NCBI GenBank assembly: GCA_025526995.1
Contig: JAHLKG010000027.1
Span: 310,001 to 374,000 of the forward strand
Source: Powellomyces hirtus
Lineage: Eukaryota; Chytridiomycota; Chytridiomycetes; Spizellomycetales; Powellomycetaceae
DNA length: 64,000 nt
Reading direction: 5' to 3'
Positions 1-10,638 of the stretch are shown in pieces. A program made the position numbers and the translations under genes. The notes below the pieces were generated by a model. That model saw nothing but the letters and a program-made list of their open reading frames with translations, was not told the DNA's origin and made no database searches. Position 1 is the first letter of the stretch, and every line of letters starts with the position of its first letter.

Positions 1-27
1 CCGAACGAAAACGCCACATTTGTATAA

Positions 28-1050
28 ATGCCAGTGACCACAGAACGAGCTGTTGAAGGTTTCAATACGGACAGGAAAGAGAAGACGGAACTTGTCGCCG
101 AGGTGCCTCGCCGTGTGGCCCCGGAGCCCGCACGCCTGATTGACCGGCACTGCTGTTCCCTCTTTTCGGGCAGCACATTTACCGGTGAACAAAAGTCGGG
201 GCGGAGCAGCTATGATGTTACGGTCGAGATCCAGGTATGCGACCGGGCAAAATACATGGGCGATCGGAACCCACTACTAATCGAATGTGGGCGGGTTTCA
301 GCATGTGGATATGAAAAACTCGTTCTTGTGCGGATATCTCAGCATAAAAGGCCTGACGGACGATTGGCCGGATCTGTGCACGTTTTTCGAGGGAGAGATT
401 ATTGGACCAAAATATAGCTTCCTGACCCGCAAATGGGATGCGGATGAAGACATTGATGTGCAACACTGGGTGAGTGGGGTTGGATTTTGCGTGGCCCCCG
501 CAGAGTAGGGTCAAGCGAGGCTGAAAATCCGCCTACCCGTTCAGACGAGATTTCCAGAATTCAAAAAATTCGAACACGATTTTAACCGAGATGGATTTTC
601 GTATGATTTCGAATCGAATGATTTCATCTTCATGCGATGGAAGGTAGAAATCAAATGATGTTCTGGGTACGATTACCTTTGTCGTCCCATCTTTCCTGAC
701 CTTTCTGTTTTCATAGGAACACTTTCTGGTTCCGGACCACCGCATCAAAGCCATTAGCGGCGCCTCCTTTGCCGGGTTCTACTACATTGCGTACCAAAAA
801 TCAACTGGAACGATAACTGGGCTCTATTTCGTGAGTATATTCGATAGGGTTTGCCCCCTCCCCCCCCTCCCCCTCCCCCTCCCTCCGGAAACGGAAAAAT
901 AATTTGAACACACCACGTTAGGATCGCGATTTGCTGAATGACGCTACCTTTCTTTTCTCGCTTGGCCAGCATCACAACTCGGAATGGTTCCAGCACTTAT
1001 CCCTGAAACATGTCCCGTCAACATCGTTCCCCGCGTTCGAGTTCCGCTAA
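28..1050 (+). CDS. GID4: GID4/Vid24-like degron receptor of the GID/CTLH ubiquitin ligase
   Basis: Substrate receptor that binds Pro/N-degrons of gluconeogenic enzymes and delivers them to the GID/CTLH E3 ligase in the cytosol. Five exons join in frame: 28-234, 302-469, 545-643, 717-830 and 970-1050 (222 aa). Family hallmarks are visible in order: LFSGSTFTG, the strand [62 protein letters not shown], the [10 protein letters not shown] pocket strand, and a C-terminal [13 protein letters not shown] followed by FEFR. The reading covers the whole beta-barrel and is short at the N-terminus, as in human GID4 cores. A TAA lies immediately before the chosen ATG in the same frame, so 28 is the earliest start in this exon; an upstream non-coding or coding exon outside the window cannot be excluded. 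Identification is firm; exon edges are consensus GT-AG. Confidence 0.92.
854..887. repeat. C-rich low-complexity tract in GID4 intron 4
   Basis: Run of CCCCTCC units inside the last intron of GID4 (831-969), shortly after the donor. It is one of several homopolymer-like C/G tracts in introns of this window and may be unreliable in the assembly. Confidence 0.8.
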
Positions 1051-1698
1051 GAAAGGCTCTCTGTGCGCATACCCTGTTCTCCCTCTCTTTTTTTTTTTTG
1101 TGTGGGTCGCACGGCCGGCCGAGGCACCCCCTTCCTCCCCCTCCGCACACACATGTTGGCCCGCCTCTGCTCATTGCACCCCCACTGCCTCCGCACCCCG
1201 TGTTTCTGCTTTTTCGAGCAAAAAGTCAACAGTCCCCGCCTTTCGTTGGGGGTAACATCTACACCGGGATCTGGGATTCCGGCCCCCCAGCCTGCCACCG
1301 GCACGCCCCCCCTCTAGCTAGCAAACGTAAACTGTATCCTCCTCCCAATCGGGCGCTGTAAAAACCCCCGTATCAATTTTCTGTACTCCCATTCTATGCC
1401 ATTGATACGCTCTCCAAGTGCATTTTTCCCGCGCCGAATCCCTTTGTTTTTGTTTCTTACCTATGTACCTATATATACTCTAGAACCGGGCCTGTGTGAT
1501 GATGGGGGCGGAGATTGACTTGGGACACCCCCCAAGTTTGATGCAATTGTAGCCAGTCCACGCATGGTGGGATAAATGGAAACTGTTTCATGAGCACATT
1601 GCGGGTGGTTAAAAAAAAATGGCTTTTTGTTTTTGTATTTTGGACCCATGTTTACTTGTAGGAGAACCATGTATCCAAGGATGAAGTGCGAGTCGGCC
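1051..1698. other. Convergent intergenic spacer, C/T-rich
   Basis: Spacer between the 3' ends of GID4 (+) and the DCN1-like gene (-). It is rich in C and T runs. Several long open frames here are low-complexity Pro/Ser/His translations without a splice context or a recognisable domain. I see no gene. Confidence 0.6.
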
Positions 1699-3695
1699 TC
1701 AACGGCGCGGGGTGGGAGGAGCGTCGACAGTTTTCTTCCAAGCAACGTATTCATCTAGCAACACCGGCCCTGGAAGCAACAACATTTTTTTTTGCCGTCA
1801 GATGGATCGAGGATGTGGGAAGCGGGAGCCGAGAGAAAGAGAGTGTCTGGGGGCGTGGATGACGCCAAAGCCGGGGAGCACGGGGGGGGGGGGGGGGGTG
1901 GTTCCAACTTACAAGCACTGGTCTCGTCGTAGCCTGTGAGATCGCCGTGGACCGAGTTGGAAAACTCGAGAAAACTGCGCCATTGGTCCTTGTTGATGAC
2001 CTTGACGGGCTGCTTGGTTTCCAGAAACTGCAGGAACGAGTCAATGTGGGCAAACTTTGCGGGCGGACAGAGCAGTTGCCACATTGCTTTAGCTGTGTGG
2101 GGGGGGGGGGGGGGGTGAGAGGGGAACAGAAAAAAAGAAAGAAAAAGACGTGGGGGTAAAACCGGGTTCTGGGTCAGCCTGGGGACCAAAAGCACGCGCG
2201 CGGTTCTGATCATATCTAACGCGGGGCAAGAGTTGCGTACCATGCTGAGACAGAGTGCTTGGTTAGATATCGAGGTTAGAATAGCGGGGCTGCAAATCGG
2301 CTTACATCAATGCCCAGACTCTTCTGATCTCCCTCCTTTGCAAACGAGAACGCAAACAGATACAAGTCTTTGAACTGTTGCGGAGAATCATGGATCCGGC
2401 GGAATGAATCGAGATGTGTTTTGAGCCCCTCCATCGAGTCAACGCTGCAAAACAAAGAGTTTGTCAGACCGCGCGCGAGAAAGGCCTGCGTCGAATGTGA
2501 AATGTGACGAGATGCTTTGGTTTTTAGCAAGCCCTCACTTGAGTTGCTTCATTCCATCCAGCCACTCGTTCTTCTTGAAGAACCCCATGTTCTGAGCGTG
2601 GAGCTTCCATGCCACAGCCAAGATCTCAATCTGAGCTCGGGACCAAAAAAATGATGAGTTGATCGGGTTTGGCACAAAGGCGTACGAGGATGCAGTAGAA
2701 TAAACATACACTAGCTAGCTCTACTCCGAGTTCCTGGCAGAGGCGCTCCACCCCTTCTGGTCCTATAACGCCCTCTTCATCCGGATCTGCAGACATCACT
2801 CATACGTCAGCTGGACCCGTCTTTCTTCACTAGACGAAGAGGAACAATGCGACGTCCGCCTCATCAGGGTCCCATACCTTCGTACTTCTTGAACCACGTA
2901 ACACATCTTCGTGCATTGTAGGAAGACTGCTACACATAACCCGGCCAAATGTGATGAGGTACCGTTCGTCCACGGTATTGGATACAGTCCAATACGTACA
3001 TTTGTAACTGACCCGTCGGCTTTTGTCGATGCTGTGCCCATTCTAAACCAATGTTGCGAACAAGCGTCAGAATCTTCAGGCAAGCAGTTTCCCTTGTCGA
3101 GGAAACCAGCGTCCTGCTGGCCCATACGTCTGATAGCGCTCCTGGACTACATGGTCTTTATGGGACCTTGCAGTACCTGAACAAGAGCCTAGTAGCAAAG
3201 AGTAGAGTATCTCTCCGACGCACGGCGCCAAGCGCTAGTGTTCGCGTTCGACAAGCGAACTTCCAAATGCAATGCACAGCGTAACTTTGTCATTCCCAGT
3301 CCCGACATTTGGCACCTCTGCTTTGGACCATCCGCCCACCTTTGAATCCAATTTCCAAACTCGCAATAAACTGCCTAGGAACTACAAAACTACCTACGAT
3401 GCTCTCAATAGTCATCACGGCCTTCCCGTGGCGAGATCTCTGCCCCAGTTCCCTTGAGATGGAATTCCCACGCGCACAAACGGATGATATACCCCTTTCC
3501 CCTTGCCCCACCTCGTCCCCTTTGCTTCGCTTCTGTCTACCTAACCCCTGTTCCCGCCGTCCCAACCGCCTTCCTATGCTGTGTGCCATACCCAGTTCTA
3601 CTTGTCTTTGCCGTCATGACGGGAGCGGCGGCCGTCTTTGTCTTTTTTGCCTTTGACGTCGTGGAGCTCGTGGTCGTCCGCTTTTTCGGAGGCAT
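1699..3695 (-). CDS. DCN1: DCN1-like cullin neddylation co-E3 (DCUN1D4/5 type)
   Basis: Scaffold-type NEDD8 E3 that promotes cullin neddylation through its potentiating-neddylation (PONY) domain. Exons read with matching phase: 2878 upward (WFKKYE), 2710-2786 (GVIGPEGVERLCQELGVELAS), 2539-2630 (IEILAVAWKLHAQNMGFF), 2306-2444 (FKDLYLFAFSFAKEGDQ, SLGID), a 4-nt exon at 2241-2244, 1913-2092 (KVINKDQWRSFLEFSNSVHG) and 1699-1769 (WPVLLDEYVAW, stop). This covers the full PONY domain, including the DAD patch around KVINKDQW and the terminal WPVLLDEYV. The closest pattern is DCUN1D4/5, which lack a UBA domain. I place the start at the ATG at 3695 (MPPKKRTTTSSTT, Lys/Thr-rich, as in DCUN1D4/5). The join between that exon and the exon at about 2.9 kb is not resolved, because a 0.65-kb gap is long for this genome; another exon may be missing. 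Confidence 0.85.
2093..2240 (-). other. DCN1 intron with a long C tract next to its acceptor
   Basis: On the minus strand this intron ends in about 17 consecutive C before the acceptor (G run at 2099-2116 on the + strand). A similar G/C run sits at 1882-1898 just inside the next intron. They probably act as the polypyrimidine tract. Their exact lengths may be uncertain. Confidence 0.6.
2241..2244 (-). other. Predicted 4-nt micro-exon of the DCN1-like gene
   Basis: Between the exon ending in SLGID (2306) and the exon beginning in AKAMW (2092) the reading frames do not match if joined directly. A 4-nt segment CATG, flanked by CTCAG before and GTACGC after on the minus strand, restores phase. 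It adds exactly the one residue that DCUN1D4/5 proteins carry at that place (SLDINTAKCM against SLGIDHAKAM). Flanking introns would be 61 nt (2245-2305) and 148 nt (2093-2240). Confidence 0.6.
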
Positions 3696-4977
3696 ATAGC
3701 TGTGACGGTCGCACTGGAAATTCTCTGGACGAAAGGACAGAGTTTTAGCCCCCATCGCATGCCGGGTCGCGATTACGTACGTGTCACATGACCGCTGGCT
3801 TCCGTCGAGACATCTTCCTCCCGCAATCGCATTGACAATGACCTGCGTGCAAGGGTCATCAGAAAGGTTGCCTGACCAGGTTGTCTGACCAGGTTGTCTC
3901 TTCCCATGCTGCACACTGCCGCTGTGCACATGATAAGAATGCCACTATGGTCCGCGTGCTTGCCACAGCCGTCTTGCTGGCTGCCACTTCCACCGCGCGC
4001 TGGCCGCAGCCATTCCTGCAAGTGCCGTTCCCATTCAGCATCCAGGATATCACTCTCTTTGGTCAGTCTCGTCCAGAGCAACTCCCCGTGCCCAGCGGGA
4101 CTATAATTGGGCGGTGGAATTTCTTTCAACAAGGGGAGAATTGCGAAGAGATCTCTACCATAAAGCAGTTGACCAAGGCTCAAAATTCTGGCTGACATAA
4201 TCATTTGGAACACGCTGTCAATCGTCAAAGCCCTAACCTAAGGGCATGGCCAGACTTTTGCAGCAAGGATCTTCATAGTGGTTGTGGCAATCACCATGGT
4301 GGCCGCGAAAACAAGTACAAAAAGACTGGGCTAGGGGCATAGGCGTATGTGCGAATTGGTACATGGCCGCATCTGCTCAAAAGATCCTCTTCAGAGGAAG
4401 CAGCGGGAGGGTAGTCAGCGCCGACGAGGAGGAAAACTTACCCTCGGCTGCAACCAATAGTCCAAAACAATACTATCTTTACCCCCCCCCCCCACCACCA
4501 CCAATGGCAACAAATCCAACCACCCTAAGGGGGTTGTTGGGAAAGAAAGCAAGTAGTATTTTGATCAGGTGATTGCACGCTTAGCCCAACCTTCATCTAG
4601 CCGTCAATATGTTTTTGGTTGCGAGAGCTTGTAATGGATAGTTTGGGATTGAGAGAATTGGGAGATGGAATGTCCGCTCCGGTTGATTAATGTAGGCTGA
4701 CTGTAATTAGTAAGCAGGTGGGGAGGCGGAGGGGCGGAGTTTAATTGGCCGTTGATTGGATTGATGCCACAAATAGCATCATGTAATGGATTGACTGATT
4801 GATTGCCGACTTGAAGGAAGAATTCAAATGGCCGTTCCCTTCACAGAGTGAGTGACTGAGTGACTGAATGGCCTCTCGCATGAATGACAGGCGAAGGGAT
4901 CTATTCCTCTCTCTTTTCTTTGCTCGTTTTCACCCGTTGTTGACTAAGCCGTTTGTTGATTATTACTATTGTTAGTT

Positions 4978-5048
4978 GAAGAGGCTCCGGTCTGATCACG
5001 TGCAGCATCCCATATCCAGTCAGTCCATGCCGCCGCCGGAGCCTCTTC
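4978..5048. promoter_or_regulatory. 13-bp perfect inverted repeat in the TRR1 promoter/5' leader
   Basis: GAAGAGGCTCCGG (4978-4990) and its exact reverse complement CCGGAGCCTCTTC (5036-5048) flank a 45-bp loop that contains the palindromic TGATCACGTG. The element ends 127 bp before the TRR1 start codon. It could be a paired transcription-factor site or an mRNA hairpin. Function is inferred from position only. Confidence 0.5.
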
Positions 5049-5050
5049 GT

Positions 5051-5086
5051 TTCGTTCGTTCGTTCGTTCGTTCGTTCGTTCGTTCT
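5051..5086. repeat. (TTCG)n microsatellite
   Basis: About eight tandem TTCG units directly after the right arm of the inverted repeat, in the presumed 5' leader of TRR1. Confidence 0.9.
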
Positions 5087-5175
5087 TCTTATAAGCCAGC
5101 AAGCCCACGCCCCCCCCCCCGCCTCCTCTCAACTGCACAAACACACATAACTCTCTCCCACATAGACTCCTGACA

Positions 5176-6436
5176 ATGGCCCCTATTGCAACTCAGGAAC
5201 ACCACAAGGTCGTCGTCATCGGCTCAGGCCCCGCCGGACACACCGCCGCCATATATCTCGCCCGCGCAAACCTCGAGCCCGTCATGTTCGAGGGCTTCAT
5301 GGCCGCCGGCGTCGCTGCTGGCGGTCAGCTCACCACAACCACAGAAATTGAAAACTTTCCTGGTTTCCCAGGCGGTCTCTCGGGCCCCGAACTCATGGAC
5401 AGCATGCGCAAACAGTCGGAAAAGTTTGGCACAACCATCCACACGGAAACAATCTCCCGTGTCGACCTGTCCCAGCGCCCCTTCAAGCTCTGGAGAGAGG
5501 GAGCCGACACGGACGACAAGGACGCTGTCCTCGCCGACTCGGTCGTCATCGCCACGGGTGCCACCGCCAAGAGGGTGAGTTTGACTGACCCTTACATGGG
5601 AGAGGGAAACGGAAGCCCCAGGTTTGGGGTGTACAGAACGCGGAGCGAGAGACTGTGCCTTCAATCGCAAGACCACAGTCAGTCTTATCGCATGCCTTCC
5701 CAAAGTTCCCGTTCTAACAAATACGTCCCTTCTTTCTTTCTCGTCCTGTAGTTGTTCATTGCTGGTGAGGACACTTTCTGGCAAGCCGGTATCTCTGCGT
5801 GCGCTGTCTGTGACGGCGCCGTCCCGATTTTCCGTAACAAACGTAAGCTCTCATCATGTCATTTGAAAAAGTGCGCCTTTGATCACGTGCGCTAATCATC
5901 TCAATTCAAATCTCGCAGCTCTCGTCGTTGTCGGTGGTGGTGACTCTGCCTCTGAGGAGGCGACCTTCCTGACAAAGTACGCATCCAAGGTGTACGTGCT
6001 CGTCCGAACCGGCAAGCTCCGTGCTTCCAAGGTAATGGCCGACCGTCTGCTGGCCCACCCCAAAGTCGAGGTTCTCTGGAACAAGATCCCCGTCGAGGCC
6101 AAGGGTGACAAGCTCCTCAAGCAACTCGTCATCGAGGACACTGTCACCAAGGAGCGCAGCACTCTGGACGTCAACGGTCTGTTCTACGCCATCGGCCACA
6201 CACCAAACACCCAAGTCTTCAAGGGACAACTCGACGTTGACGAAGTTGGCTACCTCAAGGTTCGGCCCAACAATGGTGTCCCATCCACCTACACCAACAT
6301 CGAGGGTGTCTTTGCTGCCGGAGACGTGCAGGACAAGACTTACCGTCAAGCAATCACAGCTGCGGGCAGCGGATGCATGGCCGCCCTCGACTGTGAGCGG
6401 TGGTTGGAGTCGCAGGAAACCCACACCAAGGCTTAG
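5176..6436 (+). CDS. TRR1: Thioredoxin reductase, low-Mr fungal type
   Basis: NADPH-dependent flavoenzyme that reduces thioredoxin in the cytosol. Three exons, 5176-5574, 5752-5842 and 5919-6436, give 335 aa, the usual length of fungal TrxB-type enzymes. Visible motifs are the FAD-binding [12 protein letters not shown] near residue 15, the [17 protein letters not shown] segment, the redox-active CAVC at about 150-153, the NADPH-binding [13 protein letters not shown] near 169, and the C-terminal FAD motif [18 protein letters not shown]. Introns of 177 and 76 nt have GTGAGT/GTAAGC donors; the second splits the codon just after the CAVC exon. No N-terminal targeting extension precedes the FAD motif, so the product is cytosolic rather than mitochondrial. 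Two elements just upstream (inverted repeat and TTCG microsatellite) may influence expression. Confidence 0.97.
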
Positions 6437-8432
6437 ATTCTGGACGCCATCCCCCGGCCTCTCGCTTTTGTATTACACATATAGAGTTTGACTTCCCCCC
6501 ACCCTCCCCAAAGCGCAAGCACACTCGATCCCCCGCGCTCTCATCACTTTTCCCCATCATACTCCTCTCCAGATACATGTGCCCCCGCCGTTCGTGTTTT
6601 AATTTTAATTTCCATATATATGATTTACTTTGTGATTCTCCATCATCGACCTGTCTTGCCCATTCCCCACTGCAGTCAATTGGAAGAGGCTTGCGCTTTG
6701 TGACATGTGTAATGCCGAGTATCTGGACACTGCACAACCAGCGAATCCGTGTATTTCCCTCCACGGCTGCAAATGTTAAACGTTGAACCCATGTAAATTT
6801 AAGTCTGTTCGAGGGGAATTTAAGCATATCACAGCCGCCCATCACATAACCCCATACTGCAAGCATACAAATGGCTGCAAATAGTGCAAAATGTGAAAAG
6901 TAGGTACAACATTGTAAACTTTCCGTGTGTAATTGCCATTGCTTTAAAAAAGCCAGCCAAAGACAATCCCTGGAAAACCCTGCACAAGAATCACATACTG
7001 TCCAGCGCACATGGGATCCCATTCCCCAAGAACTCGGCGGCGGCGGGAGCTTGCCATACTGTGGCAAGCCGCTCGCTGGGATTCACTTCCGGGGACCATA
7101 GTTTTTGAATTGGCTTCCCCCGGGAACATCACCCAGTCCCCCCCGCGATTGGTACTTCTGCAAAAAAAAACAAGAAAACGGTCCACCGGTCATACTTTTC
7201 GATTCATACCGGCTTTGTGTTCGTCCGCCCCCCCTGGCTTCTACCACCGGACGGTTCATACATTTCCGTCCCCTTCCGTCTGCCTTTTCACAACCACCAT
7301 ATCCATGGGGAACAGCCACCAGTCAACCGTCGTTGATGCAGAGTTGAACGCGAGTCACCACTTGCAAACAGATTCGAGACGGGATGTGAGGCTGATTGCC
7401 TACCCTGGCCCCACCATATCCGACGCCTGCTTTCCATGATCCCATGGAATACCCTACCCGTATTGATCCCGCATCGGATGGATTAATGTGCGGCCACCCT
7501 CGTCGCCCTTCCGTTTGTAATTTGTATCGGTGACTAGCCGCAGCAGCTGCTCTAGCGGTGACCGGTGCACTATTTCTGTGATGAGTAGGGTTGCTGATGT
7601 TGGACATCTCAGTCAGGTCTCTGGAGGCAGTTGGGATATTCGTCGAGTTTAGCGTGCCGTTCACGGATCACAGATTTGGCTTTGGCCATCTCACCACTTA
7701 CGGTTGCAGAGCATCAGGATGAGATTCTTGGTTTCATGGATTCGGCATTCGTCCTAAAGTCTAGCTCAACAGGGTTGAGGTTGCTGGTTTCTCTGCGTGG
7801 GCAATGGTGGACGCGGATGCTCACTCTGAAAGAAATGGTGGCCTCCCCCAAACAAACCTCCGGATCCGCCTCCTTATAGTTCTTTATCAGACCACGGGCA
7901 CAAACGTCTTGAAAGATCTCAACCCGCCACACTATCAGTACAAAACCTGTCTCTGCAGCATTCCGCCCTTGGTTGACCCGAGACAGCCTCACGACCGATG
8001 AATACACCCTCGACAGTTCCGTGTTCTCCACTTTGGACAGGCTGTTGATAAATCCGAGCAGACCCACGTCGCGCTGCAAGATGAGATTTGGGATATGACA
8101 GGACGCCATCGTGTGCACGCCGTGGGGTCGGGTGCAATGTGGCGATGCAATCCGCCTCCCCATACTCAAGCCTTGTGTAGACCACGCACGATCCAACGAC
8201 TTGGGAAATGCGGCTGCGCGCAATGAATGCTGCGCAATAGACACGCGCGTCGCGTGCCGTGAGTGAAGCTTAAAAGTATGCATTGTTTCCAGTAGGCGCC
8301 TCCTCGTCCTCGATCAGATCAGCCAGCCGCCCATACTTTGGACACATAAAAGGGCAGATCCGTACAGGAACCACCCCATCTTTCTGTGCATCAACAACAC
8401 CTTAACAAACATTCGATTCATCATTTCCCATC
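6437..8432. other. 2-kb spacer, no confident gene
   Basis: The longest open frames here are on the minus strand: one overlaps the TRR1 3' end (6354-7067) and reads like random translation. A second, 7714-8283, reads in part LLGFINSLSKVENTELSRVY and could be an exon of an unknown gene, but I see neither a supporting splice structure nor a known domain. T/C-rich segments occupy 6490-6680 and 7120-7320. No tRNA or rRNA was seen. Confidence 0.4.
8345..8351 (+). promoter_or_regulatory. TATA-like box of the Hint gene
   Basis: ATAAAAG about 82 bp before the ATG at 8433, followed by an A/C-rich leader (CATCAACAACACC...) typical of a fungal 5' UTR. Weak evidence, based on motif and position only. Confidence 0.3.
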
Positions 8433-10216
8433 ATGGCTTTCAATGTGTTCCGTTTGACGGTTCTGTTCACTCTAGCTTTTGGTTTGTAAATCCGTACTTT
8501 ATCAGGCATCCCTCGAGTACTCACGAGCTAATGAGCTTTCGTACTCTTTCTTGTAGCTGGTTATTACTTTCTTAGCGATGACCCTCGCCTCGCTGAGCGT
8601 TACCGACGGGCGGTGATCGCCGCTACAGGCGGGTCTGGAATTTGCACCATCTCCACTCGCAACGGCGACAGCTCCGCATATCAGCCGCAATACACACTTA
8701 TTTACAACACGCCTGTGGACAGGGCTAGCGCTGTCGCGCTGTGTGCGGCGCATGGCCAAGTCCTGGCAAGGGTAACTTCACCGGCAGGACAGCCTCCGTT
8801 CAGTTCGATTGTCAAGCAATTCTGTCCCGACGCACCCGCAGCATTGCAAGGCCAATCCACTTGGATTGCATCCTGGAACGGCGATGACTATCAGGGAGCC
8901 TGCTTGGCCGTCACGGGTGGAACGGGGCCGAATGTCCCCATTGCCGTCAACGTTGTGCCGTGTGAACAAAAGAACTACGTGCTCTGTTCGGACGCAGAAC
9001 AGAAGGGCCAATCAGGCTTCGGTAAGTGAGAAGGAGGACGAGAGGAATTATGTTCGCAGCGGGCCGCGGACTGTCGATACTTATAGTATCAATGCTCCAT
9101 TCAGCTGACACCTGTTACCAATGCAACCCCAACCCTTCCGGACCTACAGTAAGTATTCCAGGAGCTCTTTCAACGTGTCTAAGAGACTGTAGACTTTGCT
9201 GACAGAGTTTCTCTTTCAAAGTGTGATGTCACCGCCTCTTGCACCAAAGTTACCATTGCTGGCACCACAGGCTACCAGTGTGCTTGCCGAGCCGGATTCA
9301 AGGACGTAAACGCTTGGAAGCTCGCTGGCTATGCGCAGAGCTACCGAGCGTTTGTTGCCCCTGGCCAGTCGTGCAACACGGTCTGCAATGATAACAGTTG
9401 CAGCGAAGTACGAACAATCAACCCTAATTGTATGAATGGCTGCTTCCCGGGCTCTGCCACCGTGCAAGTGCATTCTTCAGGAGGACTTGACGCAAAGAAA
9501 GTCGCGTTCGATGAACTGAAAGCTGGAATGCGCATGCTTGTCGCAGATCGCGATGGGTCCACCCACTACTCCGACGTAGCATACGTAGTCAATCTGTCCG
9601 GAGACCTTTTGTACAAAAAGATCGAATATGTTGCTGAGGACGGAAAGGTATGTGGCTGACCGCCCCCACCGCTGTGTCTGATCGCCTCCAAACAGATTTG
9701 ACTGACTGGGCTGAATTCCTCTAGACTGGCAGTGTCACCCTGACCCTTTCTCACCTTATTCAAAAAACCGCGAGTTCCGGCTCCTCTGACGCCACCTTGG
9801 TCAAAGCCGCTGAAGTCAAAGCTGGAGACTACATCTACCACAACCGTGCACACCGCGTTATCGTCACCTCCACATCTACCGGCATGCTGAAGCCGGGCTC
9901 GGGGGCATACAGCGCGATTCCCGACCGCGCAGACGCCCTTCTCATCGTAGACGGCATCCTTGTGTCCCCGTACTCCAAGGATCACACCCTTGCCGACATG
10001 ACATTTGGAACGGCCACTCGCGTTCTCTACAGGTCGTTGCGTTTCCACAACAAGCAGCATTGGATGGACGCCGCGTTCTGCAGGCAGCTGGCCGAGGCCC
10101 TTCGCCCCCTCTTTGGCAACCTCGTCTCTGTGGAGGCTCCCAAGGTGGAGCATCTCAGCATGACTGTTGTTGCTGCTGTTGCGGGGACCTTGTTCTACAA
10201 GAAAGTGCGTGCTTGA
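8433..10216 (+). CDS. Secreted protein with a Hedgehog-type Hint (Hog) domain
   Basis: Five exons, 8433-8481, 8557-9021, 9105-9148, 9222-9647 and 9725-10216, join in phase to 491 aa. Residues 1-17 (MAFNVFRLTVLFTLAFG) are a signal peptide. Residues about 60-165 resemble a C-type-lectin-like fold (ALCAAHGQVLARV, STWIASWNGDDYQGACLAV, YVLC). A Cys-rich EGF-like piece follows (DTCYQCNP ... YQCACRAGF, about 172-212). The Hint domain starts at Cys260 in GCFPGSATVQVHSSGG, closely matching the CFPGSATV of animal Hedgehogs. It keeps the T-x-x-H motif (TLSH, Thr335/His338) and a late VDGILVSPYSKDHTLAD block. Known Hint domains self-cleave at this Cys through a thioester; here release of the N-terminal part from the cell surface is an inference. 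The stop follows in frame at 10216. Family is clear; biological role unknown. Confidence 0.88.
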
Positions 10217-10638
10217 GACTGCTTTGCCGAGAGGGGCATCGCGGTCCGAGATCTAGTACTCGGTTTTGGCTCGTACATTTTTGCTTCAAGTGAATAATGA
10301 TGCAAATTCCTCCTTTCATCTTGTGGGAAATTTGTGAAAGCAGTACTTTGATTGATATTTTGAGTGGTTTTATGCAAACTCGTTCGAAAATGGATTCCGA
10401 GCCGTTTACTGTACGGAAGCTCAGCAGAATCATAAACCGGAGCTTTCACTATGACGTGGCTGGTGTGACTGAGCTTTACTGAACTGTTTCTTAAGGAAAC
10501 TTTGTGTGAAATGTATTCCCTATCCAAGCTGTTTTCGGTGTCCCTTACCACATGAAATGGATGGAAATAAACTACTAATTTCACAGACCAGGCGCGAACG
10601 CTCTACCCGTTTACACGCCAAACTCTCTGCCAAACTTA
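10217..10638. other. Convergent spacer
   Basis: A/T-rich 0.4-kb spacer between the 3' ends of the Hint gene (+) and the class C GPCR gene (-). It presumably contains both polyadenylation regions. I see no gene. Confidence 0.6.

Larger units (their letters stand above)
3696..5174. other. Spacer upstream of TRR1, with one possible minus-strand coding segment
   Basis: No gene is recognised with confidence. On the minus strand, 4198 down to about 3900 reads MSARILSLGQLLYGRDL, then a stretch with LLKEIPPPNY and DAEWERHLQEWLRP. This looks like real protein but matches no family I know. On the plus strand 3947-4195 reads a possible signal peptide, MVRVLATAVLLAATSTA, and a short mature part. Only one of the two can be real. 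From 4200 to 5000 the sequence is AT-rich with short imperfect repeats of TGATTGATT and GAGTGACT and a C run at 4482-4494. Confidence 0.35.

Noticed and set aside
984..1361. Pro/His/Ser-rich open frames after GID4
   Set aside because: They come from C-rich low-complexity DNA and occur in several frames and both strands at once.
3001..3180. UBA-like reading (LVSSTRETACLKIL) upstream of the DCN1-like PONY domain
   Set aside because: The conserved part groups with DCUN1D4/5, which lack a UBA domain; the reading has no clean splice join and the plus strand is also open there.
3454..3699. Very hydrophobic plus-strand frame
   Set aside because: It is partly antisense to the Lys/Thr-rich first exon of the DCN1-like gene; antisense of AAG/ACC-rich coding gives hydrophobic translations.
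6354..7067. 237-residue open frame on the minus strand
   Set aside because: It overlaps the TRR1 3' end antisense, contains no domain and has a composition like translated UTR; treated as chance.
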